In this document: positions 50,677 to 59,907 of the stretch, piece after piece
Layout: each line of letters starts with the position of its first letter
How positions within the stretch are numbered: position 1 is the stretch's first letter
NCBI RefSeq assembly: GCF_000013705.1
Contig: NC_007947.1
Location: 434,001-498,000 of the forward strand
Source: Methylobacillus flagellatus KT
GTDB lineage: Bacteria; Pseudomonadota; Gammaproteobacteria; Burkholderiales; Methylophilaceae
Direction: 5' to 3'
DNA: 64,000 bases
Notes under the pieces: generated by a model
Database searches by the model: none
Seen by the model: only the letters and a program-made list of their open reading frames with translations
Told to the model about the DNA's origin: nothing
Position numbers and translations under genes: made by a program

Positions 50677-51249
50677 CTAGGCTGCTTGTTTTTCCAGCGA
50701 GTTCTCGATCAGTATCTTGGCAGCCTTCTTGGCATATTTCACCGCGCCTGAGCCGCGCTTGATCTGTTCTGCCTGGATGGCCCCTTCGATCAGGATGGAT
50801 AGCTGCAATGCCAGGCTGTCGGGATCGCGGGCACCTGCGTCGGCGGCCAGCTCTGCCAAGAATTGGCGGAATTGGCGCGATTGCTCTGCCGAAAGGCGAT
50901 GGACAGGGTTTTCCTCATTGGGGAATTCTGCGGATGCCTTGAGAAAAGCCATGCCACGGAAATCCGGCGCCGTGACCCATTCCTCGATGAAGTCGAACAG
51001 CTTTTGCAGGCGCTCGGAAGGTTTTTTGGTGTTTTTGCTGAGATTGTGGCTGAGCCACTCGGTAAAGTCGGAATGGCCTTTCTGGAGCACTTCCAGAATC
51101 AGGTCTTCCTTGCTGCGGAAATACTTGTACAGGGTCATCTTGGTTGTACCAGCGACCGCGACGATCGTATCCACCCCGGTCGAGTTGATACCACGCGTCT
51201 GGAACAGGTCAGAAGCAACATGCAGTATTTTTTCCCGTAGCACGGACAT
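50677..51249 (-). CDS. TetR family transcriptional regulator
   Basis: A 190-residue repressor: an N-terminal HTH (LREKILHVASDLFQTRGINS, then VAVAGTTKMTLYKYFRSKEDL) and an all-helical ligand domain. ATG 51249 follows AAGGGAACAATT; an in-frame GTG upstream overlaps the palindrome and is less likely. A perfect GCGTACA-GGT-TGTACGC palindrome lies 18-34 bases upstream, a good autoregulatory operator. The regulated genes are not obvious. Confidence 0.9.
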   Translation of the reverse strand: MSVLREKILHVASDLFQTRGINSTGVDTIVAVAGTTKMTLYKYFRSKEDLILEVLQKGHSDFTEWLSHNLSKNTKKPSERLQKLFDFIEEWVTAPDFRGMAFLKASAEFPNEENPVHRLSAEQSRQFRQFLAELAADAGARDPDSLALQLSILIEGAIQAEQIKRGSGAVKYAKKAAKILIENSLEKQAA

Positions 51250-51266
51250 AATTGTTCCCTTATTGA

Positions 51267-51283
51267 GCGTACAGGTTGTACGC
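51267..51283. promoter_or_regulatory. probable TetR operator
   Basis: GCGTACA-GGT-TGTACGC is a perfect inverted repeat of seven-base arms, between the ribosome site and the -10-like TATACT on the minus strand. Confidence 0.65.
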
Positions 51284-51285
51284 AA

Positions 51286-51827
51286 TGTTTATATACAGAT
51301 TAGTATACACATATTCATGCCAGAGCAGTGGATGACAGATTCAGCACCGGCATCATCCAGCTAATGCCGGGAGTATAAGTCTTGCGCGTCAATCCTGCTT
51401 GATTTAAGTGTAAACAAACTGTTACCAAAATATAAAAAAGTGTAAACGGTCAACGATATATGGATAGGAAAAATATGGTCGCCTGTTTACAGAAAGGTAT
51501 GCATCTATGAGTTTTCGATATGGACGTCGAGCGGCTTGGTATCCGCCAAGTCGATGCACACATATTGGTCAAAGGCAGTCAGCAGCGCCAGAGCGGGCGC
51601 TTGCCGCCCAGGAGTTGCGGCATGTCTTATGGGTGTGCAGCAGGCGCGAAGCTCAACCTCAATCGCTTAATCAGGTGGGATTCAAGCCCAAGATGCTTGG
51701 AAGCGCCAATATTAAGGAAGGGCCAGGTCGTCAGGGCATGCCTCCAGCCGGGCCTGTGGCAGGAAGCTACCAGCATGGTTAGCCACAATGGTAAGCAGGA
51801 AATCAGGAGCTGCCTGATTAACTCGGC
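51286..51827. other. 542-base gap with three TGTAAAC motifs, no convincing gene
   Basis: AAGTGTAAAC occurs at 51406-51415 and 51438-51447 (32 bases apart), and an inverted TGTTTACA at 51484-51491, in an AT-rich stretch that looks like a promoter region. Downstream, 51507-51831 has open frames of 91 and 103 codons whose translations resemble nothing and lack ribosome sites. This may be a decayed gene. I see nothing else. Confidence 0.4.
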
Positions 51828-52631
51828 CTAGGACCGCTGGATGGGTTTATTGGCTGTGACGGCAGGCACTGTCAGCCGGGCCTTGATATAGGCTTGTTCG
51901 GATTCAGACAGCATGGTGAGGGGCTTGTATTCGCAACTGACCTTGTTGAGCAGTTGGCTTGCCAAGGTAATCTCCTCGGCCTGGCTGGAAATGTTGCCGG
52001 CCACGATGTTGGTCAGGAAGACACCGCGTTCAGGTGCGCTCAGCATCAGTGCCTGCGGGAAATGGCAATTGCCTTGGCGCATGCGCTCTATGGCGCTGTA
52101 CAGTTCCGCTACATGGTGGGGGCTGGCAACAACTGCTTCCTGTGCCACCGTGTTCCATAATTGGTGGCTGGAAGGGGATTTGTGCATCGGCGGCGTTTCC
52201 CGCAACATATACCATGACATGAACAAGGTGATCCCCAGCAGGCTGATGAAGCTGGCACTCATGCCGAAGTCCCGCAGTCTGCGCCAGCTGTGGTCACATT
52301 GCGCATGGATCAGTGCGTCGCTGGCAGTGCGGGCCTGGCGCAATGCCTGACTGCCAGGGTATCGCAACTCTTCCTTCAGTGCATTTTCCAGCATGATGAG
52401 GATTTGCTGGGCCAGTACTTCCGGAAGCTGGGCACCGCACGCCTTGGCCTGCTTGCTGAGATAGCGGGCCAGGCTGTCTTGCTGCCGTAGCAGTTCTTGC
52501 TCAATTTCCGGCAATGGCCGGGAGGACATGAGGGTCAGGTCGAAGATCTTCAACAGGCGCAATCGCGGCTTGCTCTTGCTTGCCTTGAGGGATTGCAGTA
52601 GCCATGAGTGATTTCGATTGAACATAGGCAT
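51828..52631 (-). CDS. hypothetical membrane protein
   Basis: A 267-residue protein that I do not recognise. A cytoplasmic helical N-terminal half (~1-130, EIEQELLRQQDSLARYLSKQ) is followed by one membrane helix (~140-160, FISLLGITLFMSWYMLR) and a periplasmic C-terminal part. ATG 52631 is preferred; a TTG 24 bases upstream would overlap hemJ. It follows hemJ and the TlpA-like gene on the same strand, so it may be co-transcribed. Confidence 0.65.
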   Translation of the reverse strand: MPMFNRNHSWLLQSLKASKSKPRLRLLKIFDLTLMSSRPLPEIEQELLRQQDSLARYLSKQAKACGAQLPEVLAQQILIMLENALKEELRYPGSQALRQARTASDALIHAQCDHSWRRLRDFGMSASFISLLGITLFMSWYMLRETPPMHKSPSSHQLWNTVAQEAVVASPHHVAELYSAIERMRQGNCHFPQALMLSAPERGVFLTNIVAGNISSQAEEITLASQLLNKVSCEYKPLTMLSESEQAYIKARLTVPAVTANKPIQRS

Positions 52632-52638
52632 ATCCAGG

Positions 52639-53052
52639 CTAGAAAGGTTTGACAACCACTAATATCACCACTGCGACCAGCACGAGCACAGGCAGTTCGT
52701 TCAGCCAGCGGTAAAAAACATGTCCGTGGCGGTTGCGGTCGTGCTTGAAGTCGAACAGCAGCTTGCCGCAATACAGGTGGTAAGCAATCAGCAGGGCGAC
52801 CAATGTGAGCTTTGCGTGCAGCCAGCCGCCTGAAAAACCGTAACCATGCCACAGCCAGAGGCCAAATATGATGGTGAGTAGCGCGCCAGGCGTCATGATG
52901 CCGAAAAACAGCTTGCGCTCCATGATTTTGAAGCGCTCGCTGCCGACATGGTCCTCAGTCTGGGCATGATAGACGAACAGGCGCGGCAGATAGAACAAGC
53001 CAGCGAACCAGGTCACCATGAACACGATATGCCAAGCCTTGATCCAAAGCAT
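52639..53052 (-). CDS. hemJ: protoporphyrinogen oxidase HemJ
   Basis: A 137-residue membrane protein with four helices. The family pattern is clear: WIKAWHIVFMVTWFAGLFYLPRLFVYH with a conserved His, KIMERKLFFGIMTPGALLTI, and AKLTLVALLIAYHLYCGKLL. It oxidises protoporphyrinogen IX in heme synthesis. Its ATG is separated from the TlpA-like stop by one base, so translation is coupled. Confidence 0.9.
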   Translation of the reverse strand: MLWIKAWHIVFMVTWFAGLFYLPRLFVYHAQTEDHVGSERFKIMERKLFFGIMTPGALLTIIFGLWLWHGYGFSGGWLHAKLTLVALLIAYHLYCGKLLFDFKHDRNRHGHVFYRWLNELPVLVLVAVVILVVVKPF

Positions 53053-53053
53053 G

Positions 53054-53575
53054 TCAACCCGCCTTACCTAAGTGTTGGTCAAGCAATTTGCGCAGGGCGC
53101 TGAAATCCAGCTCGCCGATCAATTTTTGAATGATGCGGCCTTGCTTGTCGATGATGAAAGAAGTCGGCGTGACACGGACATCGTTGAATTGCATAGCCGC
53201 ATCACCGCTGCTGTCATGGCTGACGGGAAAGGGGAGGGCGTTATTGTGCGAGTAATTGATGACCTGCTGGATACCATCGTAAGACATGGCCACTGCAATC
53301 ACTTCGAAACCCTTGTCCTTGTATTCATTGTAGGTCTGGATCAACCCAGGCATTTCCGCGATGCAGCCAGGGCAGTCGGTTGCCCAGAAGTTCACCAGCA
53401 CCAGCTTGCCTTGCTGGGAAGACAAGGGAATGGTCTTGCCTTCCAGCGTGACGAAGGTGATGTCAGGCGCTTGCGGCTTTTGTGTCAGGGAAAAGCCAAG
53501 AAATGCAAGCAAGCCGACAATGGCCAAAGGGATCAGGACTTTGCGTAATTTCTGTGACATGGTGAAGACAGTCAT
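53054..53575 (-). CDS. TlpA-like thiol:disulfide protein
   Basis: A 173-residue protein of the TlpA/ResA redoxin type: an N-terminal membrane anchor (LIPLAIVGLLAFLGFSL) and a thioredoxin fold with the redox motif WATDCPGC (in place of CxxC variants like CPPC), FEVIAVAMSYD and the cis-Pro loop VTPTSFIID. It would work in the periplasm on heme-protein or cytochrome maturation, consistent with its coupling to hemJ. Confidence 0.88.
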   Translation of the reverse strand: MTVFTMSQKLRKVLIPLAIVGLLAFLGFSLTQKPQAPDITFVTLEGKTIPLSSQQGKLVLVNFWATDCPGCIAEMPGLIQTYNEYKDKGFEVIAVAMSYDGIQQVINYSHNNALPFPVSHDSSGDAAMQFNDVRVTPTSFIIDKQGRIIQKLIGELDFSALRKLLDQHLGKAG

Positions 53576-53760
53576 TCCAACATCAACGTATCTAGAATGT
53601 CATTGTGGTGCTTTTCACTGGATTTGTCATCCGAAATGCGCCGGAAGATTTTGTATGCTAACAATTATCATTCTCTTGAAAGCCGCGCCAGCACTGCATT
53701 TGCGTTTATTTCTGTATCTATCGCCATGATATAATTGTGTCTTTGGCTTCCATTCCCAGC

Positions 53761-56700
53761 ATGACACCCCGCCTACGCGAAATCCCCTACAACTACACTT
53801 CCTTTTCCGACCGGGAAATCGTCATCCGCTTCCTGGGTGAGGATATCTGGAACGTACTGAATGAACTGCGATCCGAGCGCAAGACTGGCCGTTCGGCGCG
53901 CATGTTGTTCGAGGTGCTGGGAGATCTGTGGGTGGTGTCGCGCAACCCTTATTTACAGGATGACCTGCTCGCCAACAAAAAACGGCGCAAGGCATTAATT
54001 GATGCGCTGGCACACCGCATCAAGGCGATCGACGAACGCAGCGCGGGCAATACCAAGGTAATCAAGCTGGTGGCGGCCGCACGCAAGGCGGTGGATGCAT
54101 TTGCGCAGGAATTCGAGGATATAGAAGCGCTGCGCAAGCGCGCATTGAGCAGGCTGTCGCGCCATACGCGCAAGGATAATATCCGCTTTGATGGCTTGTC
54201 GCGCGTTTCCCATGTGACGGATGCGACCGACTGGCGCGTGGAATATCCGTTCGTCGTCATCACGCCGGACACCGAACAGGAAATCGCGGCACTGGTGCGC
54301 GTCTGCATCGAGCTCGGCCTGACCATCATCCCGCGTGGCGGTGGCACTGGTTACACTGGTGGCGCCGTGCCGCTCACCAAGCTTTCCGCAGTCATCAATA
54401 CCGAAAAGCTCGACCAATATTCCGCGGTCAGTTACACCCAGTTGCCGGGTGTGGTGGAAAAGGTGCCGGTGATCCATTGCGGCGCAGGCGTGGTGACGCG
54501 TCGCGTGATGGAGGCAGCCAGCGCCGCTGGACTGGAGTTCGCCGTCGACCCGACCTCCGCCGATGCCTCGTGCATAGGCGGCAATATCGCGATGAATGCG
54601 GGCGGCAAGAAGGCTGTGCTCTGGGGCACGGCACTCGATAACCTGGTGTCCTGGCGCATGGTGACGCCGGATGCGCAATGGCTGTTCATCGAGCGCCTGG
54701 ACCACAACCTCGGCAAGATCCACGACGTGGAAATCGCGCGGTTCCGTATCACGCGTTATGAAGAGGACGGACAGACCATCATCGGGGAGCCGGAATTGCT
54801 CGACATTCCTGGCCCCAGCTTCCGTACCGTGGGCCTTGGCAAGGACGTAACGGACAAGTTCCTTTCCGGCTTGCCCGGCATCCAGAAGGAGGGCTGTGAT
54901 GGCCTGATTACCTCGGCGACCTTCATCCTGCATCGCATGCCCAAGCATGTGCGTACCGTGTGCCTGGAGTTTTTCGGCCATGTCGCGCTTGCAGTGCCTT
55001 CCATTGTGGAAATCAAGGATTACCTCGACGCACACCCCAATACCATCCTTGCCGGGCTGGAGCACCTGGACGAGCGCTATCTGCGAGCGGTCGGCTACGC
55101 CACCAAGGCGAACCGCAGCGAGCGGCCCAAGATGGTGCTCATCGCCGACATCGCGAGCGACGACGAGGCCGGCGTGGGCGAAGCGGCTTCGCAGGTAGTG
55201 CGCCTGGCCAACGCGCGCGGCGGCGAGGGTTTCATTGCGGTGTCGAGCGAGGCGCGCAAGAAATTCTGGCTCGATCGTGCGCGCACCGCCGCGATCGCCA
55301 AGCACACCAATGCCTTCAAGATCAACGAGGATGTGGTCATCCCATTGCCGCGCCTGGGCGATTATTCCGATGGTATCGAGCGCATCAACATCGAGTTGTC
55401 GATCAAGAACAAACTCAAATTGCTGGATGCCTTGCAAGTCTTTATGGAAGGCGATCTGCCCCTGTATGAGGACGACGAGACCCAGGCGGATCCTGACAGC
55501 GTTGCCGCCAAGCGCCAGATGGCGCTGGAGTTGATTGCCGCCACGCGTCAGCATTGGCAGACGGTGCTGGACAACCTTGATGGCGCGATTTCGCTGCTCG
55601 GGCCGGATTTCAGCGACCTTGCCGTAGAGAACATCTTCCGTGCCGTGCAGGAGCACCAAGTGCGCATCTCCTGGAAGCGGGATGTCAAGAAGGAACTGCA
55701 TCGCATCTTTACCGGGCGCGAGTACCGCCGCATTCTGGAACGCTGCGACGAGATACACAAGCAAGTCCTCAAGGGCCGCGTCTTCGTCGCGCTGCACATG
55801 CATGCAGGCGATGGCAACGTGCATACCAACATTCCGGTCAATTCCGACGATTACGAAATGATGCAGACTGCGCACGAAGCCGTGGCGCGCATCATGAAGC
55901 TGGCGACCGGCCTGGGCGGTGTGATCTCGGGCGAGCACGGCATCGGCATCACCAAGATGGAGTTCCTAGACGACAAGACTGTGGCGAAATTCGCCGATTA
56001 CAAGGCCAAGGTCGACCCGGAAGGCCGCTTCAACAAGGGCAAGCTTATGGCGGGCTCCGGCCTGCATTCGGCCTATACGCCTTCGTTCGGCCTGCTGGAG
56101 CAGGAGTCCATCATCATGGAGCAATCGGCGATCGGCGAGATCGCCGATTCCATCAGTGACTGCCTACGCTGCGGCAAGTGCAAGCCGGTGTGCACCACGC
56201 ACGTGCCGCGCGCCAATCTCTTGTACAGCCCGCGCAACAAGATACTCGGCACCTCGCTGCTGATCGAGGCTTTCCTCTACGAGGAGCAGACCCGGCGTGG
56301 CATCTCGCTCAGGCATTTCGACGAGTTCAATGATGTGTCCGACCATTGCACCGTCTGTCATCGCTGCGAGAAGCCTTGCCCGGTTGATATCGACTTTGGC
56401 GATGTTTCGATTGCCATGCGCAACTTCCTGCGCGAACAGGGCAAGAAGCATTTCAATCCTGGCACTACGGTGGCGATGACTTTCCTGAACATGAAGGATC
56501 CCGCCACCATCCGCGCCATGCGCGCCGCCATGGTCGGTTTCGGCTACAAGGCACAACGTATCGCGCATCGCCTGTTCAAGCGGCTGGGCGTATTGAATGC
56601 TACCAAGAGGGCGCCGCCGCAGACGCTGGGTAAGCCAGCGATCAAGGCGCAGGTGATCCACTTCCTCAACCGCCCGATGCCAAAAACAATGCCAACCAAG

Positions 56701-57576
56701 ACCTCCCGCGCCTTGCTCGGCATTGAGGACGACACTATCGTGCCAGTCATCCGCAACCCGCAGAAAACCACTGAGGATTCGGATGCCGTGTTCTACTTCC
56801 CCGGTTGCGGCTCGGAGCGCCTGTTCTCCACCGTGGGGCTGGCGACGCAAGCCATGCTCTACGAGGCTGGCGCGATTACCGTGTTACCGCCCGGCTACCT
56901 CTGCTGCGGCTATCCGCAGACCTCGAGCGGCAACCACGACAAGGGTCAGCAGATCACGGCGGACAACCGCGTGCAGTTCCACCGCGTCGCGAACACCTTG
57001 AACTACCTCGACATCAAGACTGTGATCGTTTCGTGCGGCACCTGCATGGATCAGTTGCAGAAGTACGAGTTCGAGCGCATTTTCCCGGGGGCACGTTTGC
57101 TGGATATCCACGAATATCTGATGGAAAAGAACTTCAGGATCGAGGGCATCACCGGCACGCGCTACATGTACCACGACCCTTGCCATACGCCGATGAAGAC
57201 CTACGCACCGATGAAAGTAACGCAAGCGCTGGTTGGAAAGAATGAAGTGGAGCTTAACGACCGCTGCTGCGGCGAATCCGGCACCTTCGCCGTCGCGCGC
57301 CCCGATATCGCGACCCAGGTGAAAATGCGAAAGCAGGAAGAACTGGAAAAAGGCATGGTGAAAATGGGCCTGACCCCGGGCCGTCCCGAACAGGACGTGA
57401 AAATCCTTACCTCCTGCCCGTCCTGCCTGCAAGGCTTGTCACGCTATGGCGAGGATACCGGCATCGAAGCCGACTACATCGTCGTCGAAATGGCCAAGCA
57501 CCTGCTGGGCGAGAACTGGATGCAGGATTATGTGCAGAAGGCCAACAACGGCGGCATAGAGAAAGTGTTGCTGTAA
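53761..57576 (+). CDS. fused FAD/Fe-S dehydrogenase (D-lactate/glycolate type)
   Basis: A 1271-residue protein with four parts: an N-terminal ~140-residue helical domain (DUF3683), a PCMH-type FAD domain ([31 protein letters not shown]), an FAD-oxidase C domain ending [16 protein letters not shown], and after ~800 two ferredoxin clusters ([23 protein letters not shown]) plus two CCG domains ([20 protein letters not shown]). Such fusions oxidise D-lactate or a related 2-hydroxyacid into the quinone pool. ATG 53761 is preferred over GTG 53737, which would lie at or before the transcript start predicted from TATAAT at 53730-53735. Confidence 0.88.
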   Translation: MTPRLREIPYNYTSFSDREIVIRFLGEDIWNVLNELRSERKTGRSARMLFEVLGDLWVVSRNPYLQDDLLANKKRRKALIDALAHRIKAIDERSAGNTKVIKLVAAARKAVDAFAQEFEDIEALRKRALSRLSRHTRKDNIRFDGLSRVSHVTDATDWRVEYPFVVITPDTEQEIAALVRVCIELGLTIIPRGGGTGYTGGAVPLTKLSAVINTEKLDQYSAVSYTQLPGVVEKVPVIHCGAGVVTRRVMEAASAAGLEFAVDPTSADASCIGGNIAMNAGGKKAVLWGTALDNLVSWRMVTPDAQWLFIERLDHNLGKIHDVEIARFRITRYEEDGQTIIGEPELLDIPGPSFRTVGLGKDVTDKFLSGLPGIQKEGCDGLITSATFILHRMPKHVRTVCLEFFGHVALAVPSIVEIKDYLDAHPNTILAGLEHLDERYLRAVGYATKANRSERPKMVLIADIASDDEAGVGEAASQVVRLANARGGEGFIAVSSEARKKFWLDRARTAAIAKHTNAFKINEDVVIPLPRLGDYSDGIERINIELSIKNKLKLLDALQVFMEGDLPLYEDDETQADPDSVAAKRQMALELIAATRQHWQTVLDNLDGAISLLGPDFSDLAVENIFRAVQEHQVRISWKRDVKKELHRIFTGREYRRILERCDEIHKQVLKGRVFVALHMHAGDGNVHTNIPVNSDDYEMMQTAHEAVARIMKLATGLGGVISGEHGIGITKMEFLDDKTVAKFADYKAKVDPEGRFNKGKLMAGSGLHSAYTPSFGLLEQESIIMEQSAIGEIADSISDCLRCGKCKPVCTTHVPRANLLYSPRNKILGTSLLIEAFLYEEQTRRGISLRHFDEFNDVSDHCTVCHRCEKPCPVDIDFGDVSIAMRNFLREQGKKHFNPGTTVAMTFLNMKDPATIRAMRAAMVGFGYKAQRIAHRLFKRLGVLNATKRAPPQTLGKPAIKAQVIHFLNRPMPKTMPTKTSRALLGIEDDTIVPVIRNPQKTTEDSDAVFYFPGCGSERLFSTVGLATQAMLYEAGAITVLPPGYLCCGYPQTSSGNHDKGQQITADNRVQFHRVANTLNYLDIKTVIVSCGTCMDQLQKYEFERIFPGARLLDIHEYLMEKNFRIEGITGTRYMYHDPCHTPMKTYAPMKVTQALVGKNEVELNDRCCGESGTFAVARPDIATQVKMRKQEELEKGMVKMGLTPGRPEQDVKILTSCPSCLQGLSRYGEDTGIEADYIVVEMAKHLLGENWMQDYVQKANNGGIEKVLL

Positions 57577-57648
57577 CTATGTTGTAGAGATGCATAAAAA
57601 ATAGAATTTCTCCGGTCTTGATTTTGATTCTCCATTGGAAAGAGAGCT

Positions 57649-57732
57649 CGTAGGGCGCACTCGCTTGCTGTGCGCCGTATGTTAAGAGTATAAAAATACG
57701 GCGTACTTGCCTTACGGCGAGTACGCCCTACG
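57649..57732. repeat. 84-base nested palindromic repeat
   Basis: Outer arms CGTAGGGCGCACTCGC (57649) and GCGAGTACGCCCTACG (57717-57732) differ at one position. Inside are TGCGCCGTAT/ATACGGCGTA and GTACTTGCC/GGCGAGTAC hairpins. The structure looks like a miniature REP-type element rather than a gene or terminator. Confidence 0.65.
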
Positions 57733-57850
57733 CGGGGTAATTTTTGGTCAACATCCAGAAACACTACAGTTGGAGATACATCCGCTCATAAGCAATTCAA
57801 TAAGTGTAATAATTAAGAAATAATAATATTGATTAATTAAGTAAATACCT

Positions 57851-57925
57851 TCATTTTGATTGAATTAAAGAAATTACCGCATTCCAAATTTCTGGCGGCA
57901 ATAGAATACTTAAAGCGAAAGTATA
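57851..57925 (-). pseudogene. tail fragment 2 (hemagglutinin C-terminus)
   Basis: An in-frame remnant ending in a TGA at 57853-57851 that translates to FALSILLPPEIWNAVISLIQ..., matching the constant end of the other tails. It starts abruptly at a palindromic REP-like unit (57925-57949). No start codon; the upstream part of the tail is missing. Confidence 0.7.
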
Positions 57926-57949
57926 ATAGGAGACAGATTGTCCCCTATT
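57925..57949. repeat. REP-like palindrome related to the transposase ends
   Basis: AATAGG.GACA near the left and TGTCCCCTATT on the right form an inverted pair. Both arms match the AATAGGGG.AAGACC-type ends of the transposase unit at 58301-59077. It sits exactly at the truncated edge of tail fragment 2. Confidence 0.65.
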
Positions 57950-57961
57950 GTCTGGGTATTT

Positions 57962-58045
57962 TCACCATCCACCGCGCCACCAATTTTTACAAGCAGATAG
58001 AAAAAACATCAAAACAACTAATAAGACATACTTAATTAGCTTCAT
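57962..58045 (-). CDS. 27-residue lipoprotein peptide
   Basis: MKLIKYVLLVVLMFFLSAC followed by eight residues, KNWWRGGW. It has a short positively charged start, a hydrophobic core and a lipobox (LSAC), with the mature part only nine residues, rich in Trp and Arg. AGGAG lies upstream, overlapping the stop of tail fragment 1 (58055), mirroring the tail-lipoprotein order of the other cassettes. It could be a truncated immunity lipoprotein, given the nearby REP palindrome, or a functional peptide such as a lysis-type lipoprotein. Confidence 0.5.
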   Translation of the reverse strand: MKLIKYVLLVVLMFFLSACKNWWRGGW

Positions 58046-58054
58046 CGTAAACTC

Positions 58055-58300
58055 CTATTTATTTGAATTAATCACTGCAAGTACAGCATTCCAAACTTCT
58101 GGTGGTAGCAAAACACTTAATGCAAATGGTGTAGCTAATCCTACATTGGTGATATTGGTTGCATTACCTATTGCACCAATTACCGTTTTATCTAAATTTT
58201 TACCATTACCCAACTCTTCATACCAGATTACGCTGTTCAAGGTATCATGCGTTCCTGCATAAGCCTCGGCTAGTTTGTCCCAAAAAGATCCCGCAGGAAC
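58055..58300 (-). pseudogene. tail fragment 1 (hemagglutinin C-terminus)
   Basis: An 82-codon open stretch with no start codon of its own that begins at the transposase unit's end. It encodes PAGSFWDKLAEAYAGTHDTL, a variable core, then LATPFALSVLLPPEVWNAVL and a TAG stop. It aligns with the last 80 residues of the hemagglutinin at 61108 (PGSWQDKLIEAFGGTHDYI, TPFAMAELLPPEVWTAI). The RAYT unit appears to have cut it off from its upstream part. Confidence 0.75.
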
Positions 58301-59077
58301 AATAGGGGAAAGACCACGTTTATTTTCTAGGAGATGCCTTAAAAGGCCTACCAGCTTTACCTCGTAATACTCGTCTCTTCAATGCCTCTGAAATCTGATC
58401 TGCAAAACCCGTGTCTCCCAACACATAATTACCATTAGTGGCCTGTCGTATTTCATCCACTAGCTTCGGTTCAAGCTCATGCCGAAATAGCTCTCGATAA
58501 GCCGCTTGCCTTGCTTCATCATCCAGCCCCAAGCTTTTATATACAGCATGTGATGAAACCAGATGACTAGATTCACCTTGTGCATTAGTTCGATAGCTAC
58601 TCCACCTATAGTCCGCAGGGTGCTCAACCATATTCGCTCGTACAGGGTTAAGCTCTATGTAACGCTGGCAAGTGAGAAGATAGGTTTCTGCCTGGGTCGG
58701 GCAAGACTTGTAGCGTCCTTCCCACAAGGTGCCACTGCGCGTATAGGTACGGTTAATGTATTGCACATAACGTTGCCCCAGTGCTTTCATCATCCCGCTT
58801 ATGGCTTCTGTTTTAACTGATGAAACTAAAAGATGTACATGATTTGTCATCAACACATAAGCATGTATTTGGCAGCCTGTTTCATTTGCATAGTCTTTCA
58901 ACCAATCCAGATACTTGATGTAATCTTCATCTGCATAAAAACACACAGATCGGTTATTCCCTCGCTGGATAATGTGTTGCGGAAAATTAGGCAAAATAAT
59001 TCGAGGGCGGCGGGGCATATTAAACCTTATAAGAGATTGGCCTAAATACTACTATTAATCGTGGTCTGTCCCCTATT
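58301..59077 (-). mobile_element. REP-associated transposase unit with 18-base inverted ends
   Basis: The ends AATAGGGGAAAGACCACG (58301-58318) and CGTGGTCTGTCCCCTATT (59060-59077) are inverted copies with 17 of 18 matching. They bracket the transposase gene 58320-59018. The left end abuts tail fragment 1. Confidence 0.75.
58320..59018 (-). CDS. REP-associated tyrosine transposase (RAYT)
   Basis: A 232-residue Y1/HUH transposase. The HUH motif is in YVLMTNHVHLLV, the N-terminus has PQHIIQRGNNRSVCFY, and RSGTLWEGRYKSCPTQAETY carries the region of the catalytic Tyr, followed by RYIELNPVRANMVEHP. Such proteins are linked to REP palindromes, which are present here at both ends of the unit and at 57925. 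The gene is intact. Confidence 0.92.
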   Translation of the reverse strand: MPRRPRIILPNFPQHIIQRGNNRSVCFYADEDYIKYLDWLKDYANETGCQIHAYVLMTNHVHLLVSSVKTEAISGMMKALGQRYVQYINRTYTRSGTLWEGRYKSCPTQAETYLLTCQRYIELNPVRANMVEHPADYRWSSYRTNAQGESSHLVSSHAVYKSLGLDDEARQAAYRELFRHELEPKLVDEIRQATNGNYVLGDTGFADQISEALKRRVLRGKAGRPFKASPRK

Positions 59078-59122
59078 ATTCTTGCAATCAATAGAGTCTG
59101 TGAACCTATTGATTTTGAGAAT

Positions 59123-59482
59123 TTATGGTGCGCCGCAAAGAGGCCTGGCCTTCATATATTCGCTGGAGCAATTTCCCATGTAACGATATCCACTTCGAAT
59201 CAAGCAACGTTGAAATGCATGCTCTTGTCGCATACGAGCAGCTTCATCGGTCTCATCAGGAAACTGCTGTTTGACTTTCCATGAGAAAGTACCATTTTCA
59301 CTCCCCTCACATGCCGCCCAATCATTAAGTCGACTTTCTTCTGTCATTCCCTCCTTTTCCCAATAATCAATATAAGGTTTGACGGGCTCACGGAATGGAT
59401 TGCCATTCATCCAATGTCCTCCGATCCCACACCCTGTCTGCGTAAGGCTAAGAAATAATAAAAAATAGACGGATGTACGCAT
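59123..59482 (-). CDS. array lipoprotein 4
   Basis: A 119-residue lipoprotein with lipobox TQTGC, then a mature part with ESRLNDWAACEGSENGTFSW and the constant C-terminus RCLIRSGYRYMGNCSSEYMK...CGAP. It is a close paralogue of the gene at 59537 and appears to come from a tandem duplication that includes flanking sequence (CAATAGAGTCTG.../ATTTATGGTGC). ATG 59482 aligns with the paralogue. No tail lies directly before it. Role: candidate immunity lipoprotein of the C-terminal tail family. Confidence 0.72.
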   Translation of the reverse strand: MRTSVYFLLFLSLTQTGCGIGGHWMNGNPFREPVKPYIDYWEKEGMTEESRLNDWAACEGSENGTFSWKVKQQFPDETDEAARMRQEHAFQRCLIRSGYRYMGNCSSEYMKARPLCGAP

Positions 59483-59536
59483 TTTTATTTTGCACCTTTC
59501 AATCAATAAAGTCTGATAAGACTATTGACTTAGAAT

Positions 59537-59899
59537 TTATGGTGCACCGCAAAGAGGCTGAGATTTCATATACTCACTGGAACAGTTGCCAGTGTAGCGA
59601 TATCCAGTGCGTAGCATGCAACGTTCAAAGTCGTGTTCCAGCCGAGCACGGAATACATCGCTGCTTTCTTCCGGAAGTCGTTTTTTTCTGTCAAGTGCGA
59701 AACTACCGTTGGGTAGCCCTCCGCATGCCACCCAGTTATTCAAACGACTTTCCTCCGTCATTTCTTCCTTCGTCCAATAGGAGATATAGGGTTTGATGTC
59801 GGGTTTGTAGAAAGGATCACCATTCATCCAATACCCACCGATCCCGCAGCCTGTCTGCGTAAAACTAAGAACTAATAAAAAATAGACTGATTTACGCAT
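59537..59899 (-). CDS. array lipoprotein 3
   Basis: A 120-residue lipoprotein (MRKSVYFLLVLSFTQTGC), with ESRLNNWVACGGLPNGSFAL and the C-terminus RCMLRTGYRYTGNCSSEYMK...CGAP. It is preceded by a decayed tail at 59908-59975, so it once followed a tail, like its siblings. Four conserved cysteines besides the lipobox suggest disulfides in the periplasm. Candidate immunity protein. Confidence 0.74.
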   Translation of the reverse strand: MRKSVYFLLVLSFTQTGCGIGGYWMNGDPFYKPDIKPYISYWTKEEMTEESRLNNWVACGGLPNGSFALDRKKRLPEESSDVFRARLEHDFERCMLRTGYRYTGNCSSEYMKSQPLCGAP

Positions 59900-59907
59900 T
59901 TTTATTT

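Noticed and set aside
51406..51491. Repeated AAGTGTAAAC as a possible CRISPR
   Set aside because: Only two direct copies of 10 bases with one inverted copy; no repeat-spacer array and no cas gene.
51507..51831. 91- and 103-codon plus-strand frames
   Set aside because: Two overlapping frames with low-complexity composition, no ribosome site and no recognisable motif; noted as a possible decayed gene only.
53995..55938. 647-codon minus-strand frame opposite the large dehydrogenase
   Set aside because: Antisense shadow; the plus-strand protein has complete motifs.
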